DNA of 64,000 nucleotides. Origin: Microplitis mediator (taxonomy: Eukaryota > Arthropoda > Insecta > Hymenoptera > Braconidae). The translations under genes and the position numbers were made by a program. The DNA lies in contig NC_079971.1 of NCBI RefSeq assembly GCF_029852145.1, forward strand, positions 16,022,667 to 16,086,666, read 5' to 3'. The notes below the pieces were generated by a model, which worked only from the letters and a program-made list of their open reading frames with translations, was not told where the DNA came from and did no database searches. This document shows, piece by piece, positions 10,021 through 19,695 of this stretch; position 1 is the stretch's first letter; each line of letters opens with the position of its first letter.

Positions 10021-10904
10021 ATGATTGAGTGTAGATGTATAAATAAGACGATGAAAATTGGTAGAGGTTTTGTTAATAGTATCATTAATAAACTACCGAT
10101 TGAATTACATGTGCCGGGTTATCAATATTGTGGCCCAGGTACAAAGTTAACAAAAAGATTAGCTCGTGGTGATCCGGGTATCAATCCTCTAGATAAAGCG
10201 TGCAAAGAACACGATATTGCATACACACAAAATCCTAATAATATCGTTGCACGTCACGAGGCTGATAGAGAACTTGCAGAAAAGGCCTCGAAACGTGTTC
10301 ACGCAGAAGACGCGAGTATTGGTGAAAAAACAGTTGCTTGGGGTGTTAATAAAACTATGAGAATAAAAAGGAGTTTGGGTATGGGTCTGAAAGAGTCAGT
10401 GTCAAAGAAAAAAAAACGAAGTCCAAACAAAACAACTAAAAAGAGTGAGAAAAAAAAGACATCCATAGCGGTTGGGAGGGTAAAAAAAAAAATAAAAAGC
10501 TCCGTGTTTCCATAAAAAATATAGTCAAATTCGCTAAAAAATCTATGACTGGCTTAGAGCCAGTTAAATCAGCATTGAAAAGTGCTCGTGAGGCAGTAAA
10601 ACAAGCTGGCGGTAAAAAAAATATTAAATTACCTCGTGTTTTACCATCACCAACAAAAGTTGGTGGTATACTACCATTTTTGATACCATTATTTGCTGGC
10701 TTAAGTGCTACTGGTGCTCTGGCTGGTGGTGCTGCAAGTATAGCTCGGGTTATACGTGAAGCTAACTCAGCTAAACGAAAATTTGATGAAAGTAAGCGTC
10801 ACAACGAAACAATGGAAGCAATAGCACTTGGCAAAGGTTTATATCTGACACCATACAAAAAAGGTATGGGTTTATATCTGAGTCCTTACCCAAAAAACGA
10901 ATAA
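10021..10904 (+). CDS. PLA2-pX fusion protein, frameshifted in element 1
   Basis: The N-terminal part is a parvovirus VP1-type phospholipase A2: calcium loop YCGPG (residues 36-40 from this ATG) and catalytic ACKEHDIAY (C61, H64, D65). A Lys-rich stretch follows. The C-terminal part (GGILPFLIPLFAGLSATGALAGGAA, then GKGLYLTPY and GMGLYLSPY) resembles the adenovirus pX/pVI-like membrane-active core peptide. Element 2 has both parts in one frame (52945-53952). Here the first frame ends at 10515 and the second is one frame back. The shift falls in an 11-A run at 10482-10492, so it may be a real lesion, slippage or a sequence error. The ATG at 9952 is also in frame, but alignment favours 10021. 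Confidence 0.8.
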
Positions 10905-11263
10905 TGCTACCACATCGAGCACTCACTAACTTTGATTTGCTGAAGTATGCTAAAGATTTGGAAATTCCACACTTTCGAGGTGTTTTCATGAGAAATGATT
11001 TACCAAAATCAGGACCAAGAATCAATGAATCCGCAATTATAAACCTTGATGATAAAAATGGATCTGGTTCACACTGGGTTGCATACAAGAAAAATGGTAA
11101 TAATGTGGTATACTTTGATAGTTTTGGTAATTTACAACCACCAGAAGATCTCATGGAATATCTTGATGTTGGTAGCATAAAATATAATTATAAGCGATAT
11201 CAGGATTTTAATACAGTAATATGCGGTCATTTGTGTCTCAAATTTCTCAGTGACCAGCTATAA
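10904..11263 (+). CDS. Adenain-type cysteine protease, element 1
   Basis: A 119-residue protease of the adenovirus endopeptidase family, expected to mature capsid precursors in the virion. The triad is visible: H57 in GSGSHWVAY, D72 in YFDSFG, and C108 in ICGHLC, with the second Cys at 112 as in adenain. It is shorter than adenoviral adenain (about 200 aa). Its ATG overlaps the stop of the pX frame (TAATG at 10902-10906), suggesting coupled or leaky translation. Confidence 0.92.
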   Translation: MLPHRALTNFDLLKYAKDLEIPHFRGVFMRNDLPKSGPRINESAIINLDDKNGSGSHWVAYKKNGNNVVYFDSFGNLQPPEDLMEYLDVGSIKYNYKRYQDFNTVICGHLCLKFLSDQL

Positions 11264-11295
11264 ATTGATGTGAATTAATCAACTAGACATCAGTC

Positions 11296-12057
11296 ATGGC
11301 CGATTCGTTCACATTAACACTGTCAGGAAATTCCTCTGTATTAGAGGCTGATTATTTTCCACCCATTGAACTATCACCATTGAAAAAATATGCTTTGGGT
11401 CTTGTGGAACTCTTAACGTTTAATTCAATACCTAATATTGATGTTGGTGCTAACAAGTTTTATATAGCTAGTGGTGCAGACAAAAATCGTGTTTCAGAAA
11501 TAGATCGTTATTTGACAGATGCTCAAAGAGAAAAGGTATTGGCTGATACTGTAATAACAATACCAACGGGCAGTTATGAGTTAAAAGATATTGAAAAGTA
11601 TTTATTAAAAGAGCTACCGGAAAATTTGGAATTCAGCCTCAAAGCAAACAATAATGAATTGCATAGTGAAATTAAGTGCAGTAAGCCTATAAATTTTGAG
11701 CCTAAAGATTCAATTGCATCGTTATTAGGATTTACGAATCGATCTCTAGCACCAAATATCTTGCACAAGTCTGATTTACCAGTAACGATTCTCAAAATTA
11801 ATGCGTTGAGACTTGAGTGTAATATTACTAGTGGTGCATACATAAATAATCACAAAGCGCACACAATCCATGAGTTTTTCCCGTCTGTTGCACCTGGATA
11901 TAAGATCATTGAAATCCCATCGCACATCATTTACCTTCCAGTCGCCGTCGATACAATACGTAATCTTAGAGTGTCCATAGTAGATCAGGATGGGAAATCT
12001 GTGAATTTTCGCGGTGAAACAATAACTATACGATTACACATAAAGTCTATAAAATAA
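11296..12057 (+). CDS. Penton-like minor capsid protein, element 1
   Basis: A 253-residue protein that begins MADSFTLTLSG after a 32-base gap. The PPIELSP motif and the VELLTFNSIPN block match the single-jelly-roll penton or minor capsid proteins of Polintons and adintoviruses as I know them. A conserved HEFFPSVAPGYKIIE segment lies in the last third. Homologue at 54344-55051, which lacks a short insertion near residue 65. The stop overlaps the ATG of the next small gene (TAATG). Confidence 0.85.
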   Translation: MADSFTLTLSGNSSVLEADYFPPIELSPLKKYALGLVELLTFNSIPNIDVGANKFYIASGADKNRVSEIDRYLTDAQREKVLADTVITIPTGSYELKDIEKYLLKELPENLEFSLKANNNELHSEIKCSKPINFEPKDSIASLLGFTNRSLAPNILHKSDLPVTILKINALRLECNITSGAYINNHKAHTIHEFFPSVAPGYKIIEIPSHIIYLPVAVDTIRNLRVSIVDQDGKSVNFRGETITIRLHIKSIK

Positions 12058-12218
12058 TGGGAATTGTTTTTAATACGAAAACTGGTGGAGGGTATAAAAT
12101 TGAGTCAAGATGCCTCAAACCGATCAGTCATCGTGCACATGCCAAAGTGTTAACACATCAGAACGCTCAATTTCTCAAAAGTCTCGGATTAAAGTTACGT
12201 GGAAAATTGGGAAAATAA
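12057..12218 (+). CDS. Conserved 53-residue basic protein between penton and major capsid genes, element 1
   Basis: This small frame begins inside the penton stop (TAATG at 12055-12059) and ends 31 bases before the capsid ATG. The protein is Lys/Arg/His-rich with a Gly-Gly segment, a CLKPISHRA motif and a FLKSLGLKLRG tail. A frame of exactly the same length, position and motifs occurs in element 2 (55051-55212) with many synonymous-type differences, so it is very likely translated. I know no family. A small basic virion core protein, by analogy with adenovirus mu, is a guess. Confidence 0.8.
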   Translation: MGIVFNTKTGGGYKIESRCLKPISHRAHAKVLTHQNAQFLKSLGLKLRGKLGK

Positions 12219-12249
12219 AGAAAATTAATTTTTGCTGCATTATATTACC
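12219..12249 (+). promoter_or_regulatory. Highly conserved leader before the major capsid gene, element 1
   Basis: The stretch TGCTGCATTATATTACC runs directly into the capsid ATG and is identical in element 2 (55213-55243). The identity continues through about 30 bases of coding sequence without a single synonymous change, while the rest of the gene has diverged. This points to a nucleotide-level signal such as a late promoter or translation element. Confidence 0.55.
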
Positions 12250-13482
12250 ATGGCGGAAATCTTAGACATTCAGAAACCAATTGTGTATGATGAATCGATC
12301 GCACACTATGAACTTCATGCACATCAACCATACGCATCATCAACATTAAATAATAACGATGAAATCCGTATCGGTGTGCAAAATCAAGGCTTATGTTTAT
12401 TACTAAACAAAAGTACACTACACATAACTGGAAAATTTACAAAATCAGATGGGACTGCAGTTAATGGAACAATGGAGTTGGTGAATATGGCTGTTTGTCA
12501 TATGATTGAAGAATTATCCCTACTACTAAATGGTGTTGTGATTGATCAATGTAAAAATGTAGCTATTACATGTCTGATGAAGAGTTACACATCTCTAAGT
12601 CCAGGACAGCGAAATCTTATGGAAAATGCTGGGTGGTTGATGGGTGATGCTAATAAATTAACTAATGATGATGGATACTTTGATGTATCCATACCATTAA
12701 GTGTCATGCTTGGGTTTGCTGAAGATTACAATCGCATTGTCATGAATGCAACATATGAGTTAGTTATCAGAAGATCAAATACTGATCTTAACGCTTACAT
12801 ACATAAACCAGCAACAGTTACTGATGTTGCTGCAAACGTTAAGATTACTCTAAATAAAGTTGAGTGGCTCATACCACACATCACTATATCTGATAAGCAG
12901 AAAATTCAAGCATTAAATTATATATCAAGTGATCCAGCTATTTCAATGAGTTTTCGTTCATGGGAGTTGTATGAATATCCATTACTTCCAGCAACTACAA
13001 AACACATTTGGCAAATTAAAACATCAACACAGCTGGAGAAACCACGTTATGTGATTCTGGGATTTCAAACTGCGAGGAAAAACGCAGTTAAAAAAGATGC
13101 CAGTCAATTTGATCATTGTAATCTTAGAGATGTAAAACTTTTCCTCAATTCTCAAAGTTATCCTTATGGTAATTTGAATCTTGATATCGATCGCAATCAG
13201 TATGCATCATTATATGATATGTACACTAATTTTCAAACATCATACTATGGTAAAGAACCAGAACCATTGTTGACAAAGGCAGCATTTTTAAAAGAAGCCC
13301 CACTTTATGTAATTGATTGTTCTAAACAAAATGAAGCTATAAAATCTGGGCCAGTGGATGTTAGAGTAGAATTTGAATCTAAAGTTCCATTTTCACCTCA
13401 AACATCAGCATACTGTCTAATTTTACACGATCGTATAATTGAATATAATCCTATAAGTAATAATGTTAGGAAATTAATGTAA
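12250..13482 (+). CDS. Major capsid protein (hexon-like, double jelly roll), element 1
   Basis: A 410-residue capsid protein, last of the + strand virion block. The start chosen is ACCATGG at 12250, matching element 2; an in-frame ATG 18 bases upstream is possible. Recognised by the Polinton/adintovirus hexon pattern: N-terminal HQPYASS, central SLSPGQRNLMENAGW, EDYNRI, KQKIQAL, FRSWELYEYP and a C-terminal QSYPYGNLNLDIDRNQYA motif, ending IIEYNPISN. Intact. An AATAAA at 13517-13522 follows the stop. Confidence 0.93.
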   Translation: MAEILDIQKPIVYDESIAHYELHAHQPYASSTLNNNDEIRIGVQNQGLCLLLNKSTLHITGKFTKSDGTAVNGTMELVNMAVCHMIEELSLLLNGVVIDQCKNVAITCLMKSYTSLSPGQRNLMENAGWLMGDANKLTNDDGYFDVSIPLSVMLGFAEDYNRIVMNATYELVIRRSNTDLNAYIHKPATVTDVAANVKITLNKVEWLIPHITISDKQKIQALNYISSDPAISMSFRSWELYEYPLLPATTKHIWQIKTSTQLEKPRYVILGFQTARKNAVKKDASQFDHCNLRDVKLFLNSQSYPYGNLNLDIDRNQYASLYDMYTNFQTSYYGKEPEPLLTKAAFLKEAPLYVIDCSKQNEAIKSGPVDVRVEFESKVPFSPQTSAYCLILHDRIIEYNPISNNVRKLM

Positions 13483-13516
13483 GCAATATTTTGTACTCTA
13501 TAAGATAAAGGTTTTG

Positions 13517-13522
13517 AATAAA
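13517..13522 (+). terminator. Poly(A) signal after the major capsid gene, element 1
   Basis: AATAAA lies 34 bases past the capsid stop and could serve the whole + strand virion block. Confidence 0.5.
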
Positions 13523-13593
13523 TAATAATAATGAAAAATAAAAATTTTATTCAAGTGTTTTTTTATTTTATTATTTTTACGTTACAGTTTAAC

Positions 13594-13840
13594 CTATAAT
13601 TTAATATTATAATTTTTATTTATATAATTATATTTGTTAACTAATACAGGTTCTAGAATAATATTTAGTTTATCAATTCTGCGTCTAAAACGCTCACGAT
13701 CTGCAGCTGCTTGCATCCATTTACCTTTCCTAGCATATTGATATGCGAAATTCCATACTCGCATATGATGAATAATGGGTGTTGGATTGAATCGAACTTT
13801 TTTCTTAACAATTATATCATGTGAATCTGTTTTATTCTGT
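13594..13840 (-). CDS. Possible small basic ORF downstream of the 271-aa gene, element 1
   Basis: On the - strand a frame is open from a CAG splice-acceptor-like site near 13841 to TAG at 13594-13596. It contains a motif VRFNPTPIIHH and an Arg-rich helix (RERFRRRIDK). The first ATG within it is at 13764, giving 56 residues. The RID-K/R-L portion faintly resembles the 58-residue protein of element 2 (57491-57667), although that gene lies on the other side of the 271-residue gene. It may be a downstream exon or a decayed small gene. Low confidence. Confidence 0.3.
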
Positions 13841-13884
13841 AAAAGTTATTAATTTATAGCACAACGAATTTCTAAGGAAATATA

Positions 13885-14700
13885 TTATTTTCTTAAAAAG
13901 ACGTTAGAACTATATGTACAATAATTTATTTTCCGTTCATTACATGCATAACAGTTTTTCTTGTATGGATAAATGTCACCTACACCATCGTGTTCATGAC
14001 ACACTTGATAGTCCATGATTTTTTGTCTATTTTTTAGGTGCACTGGTAACTTATCCCAAGCTTGACTGATTTCAGCTCGCGCGAATAGCATAATGAATGT
14101 TTCATCGAGACAAGCAATATCACAATCTTGCATTTTACTTAAATCACTCAATTGATAGTAAAGTTGTACAGACTTGTCATATGATGAGCCTTCACCCCAG
14201 TGCGCGATAAACCATTGCTTGATTTGTTTAGCATTTTCAAATGCACAAGAATAAACACCTTTACTTCTCAAATGATCTATCCTATTTGGGCATATTGGTC
14301 TTGAATATTCATCTAAATCCTCATTGAAAAATCGCATTTTCTCCAAATCAATTACTGGTACCGCATAGTTAATTAGTTTTTCAAGAAGGTTTTTCTTTCG
14401 TGCTCCTTGCACATAAAAATATGAAGCTTTTTTTGTAAAAGTGTAAACATTACTTGACAATGTATCGTATGAGTATTCACCAGCATCCCATAAAATTCCA
14501 TGACCACATCCTCTTTGATCCACGTTTTCATGTAATATAGTAGTATTACTGTGCTCTATCGGTGACTCATAAATAGAATAAAAACGAGATTCATACATCT
14601 TTTCAGAAAGCGTAATATCAGTAATGTAGACTTCTTTGAATACAAATGATCCGTCGGGGATTTCGAAACCCACAAAATCGATTATAAACTCCATTTCCAC
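13885..14700 (-). CDS. Conserved 271-residue protein of unknown function, element 1
   Basis: It is the outermost gene on the right, with a homologue of the same length at 56670-57485. Shared features: IIDFVGFE-[IM]-P near the N-terminus, HGI-[LM]-WD-x-G, YFYVQGA, VPVIDL, CAFE/CAFG followed by Q-x-K-x-WF, KSVQL-[YF]-YQL-[SN]-DL, DIACLD and a Cys/His-containing tail (YACNE). The alternation of acidic motifs (IIDF, VIDL, DIACLD) is compatible with a nuclease-like fold, but I do not recognise a family and claim no activity. Transcription would come from a TATA/TCAGT promoter near 14961. Confidence 0.8.
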   Translation of the reverse strand: MEMEFIIDFVGFEIPDGSFVFKEVYITDITLSEKMYESRFYSIYESPIEHSNTTILHENVDQRGCGHGILWDAGEYSYDTLSSNVYTFTKKASYFYVQGARKKNLLEKLINYAVPVIDLEKMRFFNEDLDEYSRPICPNRIDHLRSKGVYSCAFENAKQIKQWFIAHWGEGSSYDKSVQLYYQLSDLSKMQDCDIACLDETFIMLFARAEISQAWDKLPVHLKNRQKIMDYQVCHEHDGVGDIYPYKKNCYACNERKINYCTYSSNVFLRK

Positions 14701-14924
14701 AATTGCAATTAATTAATTTGAATGTCCTGCGGCATAAAGAGTTAACTTAAAAGGGTTTGAACAATTTAGAAACTATTTAAAAGTTTTAAAAGAGATTTAA
14801 ACAGGGATTAAATGATTTTATTGGAAGAAGTATGTAAGACTTGTGAGGAAAAATATAAATAACTTTCCTATGAGGAAGACTGACTGACTTTGTATCTAAG
14901 TTTCACATGAAAATTGAAACTATA

Positions 14925-14961
14925 ACTGATTGATGGTTGAATAAAATGTCAGCTTTTTATA
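14925..14961 (-). promoter_or_regulatory. Candidate core promoter for the 271-residue gene, element 1
   Basis: On the - strand TATAAAAAG starts at 14961 and a TCAGTT initiator has its A at 14927, 34 bases on. A second TCAGTCAGT lies near 14885. Element 2 has the same arrangement with canonical spacing (57744-57774). Confidence 0.5.
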
Positions 14962-15430
14962 TTACCCTCCCACCTTAACTACTAACCACCCCACTTTGAC
15001 TACTACTCACCCCCCACCTTTACCTAAATTATAGTTTTGAACGGGTTAAATTAAAAGGGTTGAACGATTGACAAACTATTTAAAACTATTAAAAAATATT
15101 TGTAAATTAAAAAAAAAAATTTTAAACTTTTAAAAAAATTTAAATTAAAAAAAAATTTTAATTTAAAAAAAAATTTTTAATTTTAAAAAAAAATTTTTAA
15201 TTTAAAAAAAAAAAATTTAATTAAAAAAAAAAAATTATTAATTAAAAAAAAAAAATTTTAATTAAAAAAAAAAAAATTTTTAATTTTTAAAAAATATTTT
15301 AAACTTTTTAAACTTTTAAAAAATATTGAAAACTTCTTAAAATCATTTAAAACTTATTCAGAATGAGAACGGCCTCTGAAAATCTGCAGAAATCTGTTTT
15401 ATCGGGGGGGTGAAGCCCCCCAGTTTAACT
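14962..15430. repeat. Probable right terminal region of element 1
   Basis: No gene. It contains C-rich pyrimidine blocks (14965-15025), a homopolymeric A/T stretch (about 15100-15300), a repeat of AAAGGGTTTGAAC seen at about 14748 and 15055, and a perfect G7/C6 hairpin at 15404-15421. By analogy with element 2 this should be the terminal inverted repeat, but its partner is outside the window. Confidence 0.45.
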
Positions 15431-17521
15431 ACTACGAGTTTATATCAGTCGTGTCTGATCAGATCAAAATATACTATAAAATTAAATATTCTACATTTTT
15501 ATGACATTTCATAGAATTTTACAACATGTTACCTCACATTAGATGTATTCGTAGGATCTAATTTTGTAAATATATATAAAAGGGTATAAAATTTTGTTTA
15601 ATCATGACTCCTCTTATTCAGGTCTTACTTTATGGAATTATATGAAATATTCCTATAAAGTTTTATAAAATTGTATAAAATTCAATAAGATTTGATAAAA
15701 TTGCATAAAATTGGATATAATAACGTAAAAATATTTGTTCCCGGAATGAGAAAGTTGCAACTCAAATCTGTTATTTTAGTAACTAAAAAAAATTGTTTAC
15801 TCTATCAATTGTACTGGAAAAGTTGCAACTCAAATCTGTTATGTTGTCTAAGGATTATAGTAACTAAAAAAAATTGTTTATATATTATCAGATATTAAAA
15901 TACTTTCAAACTGACTTGCCTTCATCGATCTTTATCTAGAATATTATATTCTTTAACAAATCTGTAAAAAACGTAACGTTGTACAGTTAAGGAAAAATAA
16001 ATATTAATTAATATTCTTTAACTGTTATAATAATTATTTCTATTCATTTCGATAAGAAGGATGCTATTTCATTGAGCAGTTGTGATTTTTTTTTCGAATC
16101 TGAAGTTACTTTAAACAAATGTTTATTTTTTTTCTGATCATCAAATACTTTTATGGTAATTTGAAATCAACAATTTTGGCTTGAAATTTTCTATTCTCCA
16201 TTTATTTCACAGAATAATTGCAAAGTATTTTGTGTACATATTGAACAGAATAGGAAATATCAACGGGATATGGAAATTTTTTCTTGTAATTAAAGACGGA
16301 AATACTTCATTTCAAGTGGACGATTAATATTAGTACGTAATTAGTAGTAATAGTACGTGGAATAAACTTCTAATCATTTGAGAAAGGTTATTACTTTTTC
16401 AATGCAAAGAAATGTCTTATTATTCAGGAAAACTTAATAGCTAGCTGAAAAAAAATTCTTATTTTTCTGAAAACTTAATAATTAGCCGAAAATAAATTCT
16501 AATTTTTTTAGAAAAATTAGTAATTAGATGAAAATCAATTCTGATTTTTTTAGAAAAGTTAGTAATTAGATAAAAATAAATTCTAATTTTTTTAAAAGAA
16601 TTAGTAATTAGATGAAAATAAATTCTATTTTTTTTAGAAAAATTAGTAATCAGATGAAAATAAATTCTAATTTTTTAAGAAAAATTAGTAATTAGCTGAA
16701 AATTTTTTCTAATTTTTTTAGAGAAAAATTAATAATTAGTGAACAAATTTTTCTAATTAAAAAAATAATTAATAATGCTTCGCAGGTATTGTTAATTGTT
16801 TGGGTATTAAACAACTAGCCAGTACATTTTTCTAATGTTTGTTAGAAATTCAAAACTTTTTTTTTTAATTTCTAAGCTTCGAATGAGTTCGTAGAATCAT
16901 AATTTGAAAGATAGTTTTTTTTTGTAATTAGTAATCGATCTTCAATAAGTAATAAATTTTTTTTTCAATCTACAATATATCTATGCATAAATTTCAATTA
17001 AATTCATTTTTTTTTTGTGTGGAATTATTATCAATTTATTGAAAAATTAGTAATAATTACATCATTAATTTTTTTTTTTGCCGAACACTGTTTATCATTC
17101 ATAAATTAAAATTATTATTTAAATCCATAAAATAATATTTTTGTAATATATTTTAAGCTCTCAAATTAAAATTAACTATTTAGAGTAATATTTTCATAAT
17201 TCACAAATTAAAATTAATTACTTAGATTTACATTTATTTGATTGTTGAAAATAGTGTTATTTCATAGTTCACAAATTAAAATTATTGTTTAGATCCGTAA
17301 TGTTTCGTAACGTAATTTAAATTCACAAATTCATTATTTATTATTTAAATTGTATATTTGAATGATTATTGTTTCCCAATTCACAACTTAAAAGTTATTA
17401 TTTCGATTCACATAATATTTTGTAATTTTAAGTTCACAAACTAAAATTAAGAATGTAAATTCATATTCTCATTTTAAAATATATGAATGTTTCGATTATT
17501 AATTTTTATTAAATAAAGATA
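15431..17521. repeat. AT-rich intergenic DNA with tandem repeats
   Basis: No credible gene. A 24-base block (GTTGCAACTCAAATCTGTTA core) is duplicated at about 15754 and 15821, each followed by AGTAACTAAAAAAAATTGTTTA. From about 16441 to 16745 a 42-bp unit containing TTAGTAATTAGATGAAAAT recurs about seven times with slight drift. From about 17095 to 17460 a degenerate motif CACAAATTAAAATTA recurs several times. Confidence 0.6.
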
Positions 17522-19476
17522 CGAAATATATTATTTATTGTTATTTATTTATTGCTCATAACAAGATACAATTTTCATAGCATATGTACAGAGTTTAAGT
17601 GGCACACAGTTACAATAAAAACTAGCTGGATGGTTACGCCGAGTCCAGCTCAAGTCTCAACTTGAAATAGCCCTTGCGAAATGCGAATATTTTTTTTAAC
17701 AGATCAAGATTGCTAGTATCCAGGACCTTTAAAGATGCGTAGTGATTATCCTCAGTAGAATGCCAACCGGGTAAAAACATTTCTCTCAGATCTGTGTATC
17801 TCGGATAGAATAATAGAAAATGGACTAAGGTTTCATTCTCGTTCAGAGGGCAGTATTTACATGTGTTTATAGGGTAGAGCTTGTAGGCGATTCTCAGGCA
17901 TTTCCAGGATCTTGATGACCCATTTCATGGCCGCTTTCAAGGCCGGTACTGAGATGTGGTCAATGTTGAGCTCGAGTCTGATGATATAACCAGTAGTGCA
18001 GCGAGGTAGAATGAGTAGACGTTTGAAAAAGAAAAGGTTGGCAGATTCCAGCTTCTCTAGGAAGTCAGGTTTGAGGCACCACAGGTGAGACATGTAAGTA
18101 ACTGTAGCGCGTGTAATGCTGTGATGCAGCTTCAGTTTTCCCAGCCAGGATTCCCGTGGTGCCCACAGCTATCTTATCCTTCCTGGCTGCTTCCTCAATG
18201 GTAGTGTTACCTAGTATAGAGTTGCAGAAGTTTACTCCCAGATAGAAGTACGAGCGCACCGATTCAACGATAGAGCCGTTGTACTTCAAGATAGCAGGAG
18301 TACGTTTTCTACCGTTTTGACTAACAGTAAGAACCTTAGCTTTCGCAACGTTGACAGAAAGGCCGTTTAGCGAGCAATATTCTAGTAAAATTCGTAGACT
18401 TTTTTGTAGGCAGACGATCGTAGCGGCTAAGAGAACAATGTCGTCGGCGTAGAGGAGCATTAACACCTCTACTAATTCAATGTAGAAGCCCTCAGCATCC
18501 CTGACCTTTTTCGAGTGGACCTACCGCTGCCATTTTGTGTCTTAAAACATTATGGCGTCCATAAAAACTCGTAGATTAGAGATCACTAGGTGATGGATGA
18601 GGGCAAGTGTGTATAATGGCATGTCTGAAATCTTGGTGATTATATTCCTAAGTAGAGGTAGCCCTTATAGGTTGGGGAAGAACTTGCCCCCCACCACTAA
18701 TCCTACGCAAGCAGTTGACCAGAGCTGAAGTCTGGTACCATGGAGGATCCATTCCAAGCCCCACTTTGACCAGAGTCTCTTTATTTCCTGAGATGGGAGG
18801 AGTGTTTGGGTCCAAATGAGGTCGGTCTCGTGATGGTTGTCGGTGAGGCACCCACATACAATGTATGCCTAATGGGTAAGCTAATGTGGGCTTATGTTCT
18901 TATTTCGCTTTTATAACATACGGTAGAGTTGATTATAAAAATAGGGACCACACGCAACGCGAGTATGCCCAAAAGGGCGAGGTATCAGCTGCCGTGGAGG
19001 AGGGGGACTTAGGTCCCGTTACATTAATTAATTCATCTCTGACCTTCTCAGAAGAGGTTTTGGCACCCTCTAGGGGGCGTCAGACCAAGCAAGAGCCACC
19101 CTCTACGTGAGTTCTCAGACTATTACTCCCACCGTTAGCGGTGGTTTTGACTGAGAGTGTCGTCTGGGTAGAAGAGATGAGACTTCGCAGCGCGTGTATG
19201 CCCAAAAGAGCGAGGAAACGGCTTTCGAATGGCGAAGGTGGACTTAGGTCCCGTTACATTAATTAATTCATCCCTGACCTTGAAGGAGGAGATGATGTCA
19301 CTGATATTCAGGCGAAAGAAAAGCGAGCTGAGAAAAAAAAAAAAAAAAAAAAAAATTTAATTATTATTATTATTATTATTTTCATTATTATTATTATTAT
19401 TATTATTTTATTAATAATAACAATTTTAATGATAAATGTAATTATTATAGTATAAAAACTAATTTCATTACATTGT

Positions 19477-19655
19477 ACCATTTTATATAGTGGAAACCTA
19501 AACATGCAAACCTCTCAATAAGACAATTTATAGATAAATTGAGAAAAATATAGATAGCCCGAACTGGGAATCGAACCCAGACCAATTCGGTAACGCGCCG
19601 AGTGCTCTACCAGTTGAGCTATCCGGCCCTATACTATATTCCGTTCAATTTGATC
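19477..19655 (-). mobile_element. tRNA-derived SINE, copy A
   Basis: The head (19557-19628, - strand) has a tRNA cloverleaf pattern with box A TAGCTCAACTGG and box B GGTTCGATTCC, the internal RNA polymerase III promoter. The anticodon-loop position 33 is G rather than T and the acceptor stem has a G-G mismatch, so it is not a working tRNA. A roughly 80-base tail follows, ending in TATATAAAATGG. Confidence 0.75.
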
Positions 19656-19695
19656 TATAACTTATTGAGCCACACCGTCCTTCGTACGGTAATAC

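Larger units (their letters stand above)
1..15430 (+). mobile_element. Polinton/adintovirus-like provirus, element 1 (left end outside window)
   Basis: Thirteen genes occur in the same order and orientation as in the complete element at 34371-58361. In that element the first ATG lies 823 bp inside the terminus, so the left terminal inverted repeat here should lie about 735 bp before the window. The right limit is an estimate: AT-rich sequence follows the last gene, and a GGGGGGG/CCCCCC hairpin at 15404-15421 is followed by an AACT ending near 15430. Without the left terminus the exact end cannot be fixed. PolB, ATPase, capsid and protease genes are intact. The integrase and the PLA2-pX gene are broken, so this copy looks unable to mobilise itself. 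Confidence 0.85.

Noticed and set aside
15404..15421. G7/C6 hairpin as a Helitron 3' end
   Set aside because: No CTRR terminus follows and no Rep/helicase or 5' TC end is seen. It more likely belongs to the end region of element 1.
15692..15898. A 68-codon frame
   Set aside because: It spans a duplicated 24-base repeat with no conservation, so it is chance in repeated AT-rich DNA.
16441..16745. CRISPR-like array
   Set aside because: The units are contiguous 42-bp tandem copies without unique spacers, in eukaryotic DNA.
19557..19628. A tRNA gene call on the - strand
   Set aside because: The head has Pol III boxes, but position 33 is not T, the acceptor stem has a G-G mismatch, and an identical copy with the same long tail lies nearby. 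This fits a SINE and not a tRNA gene.
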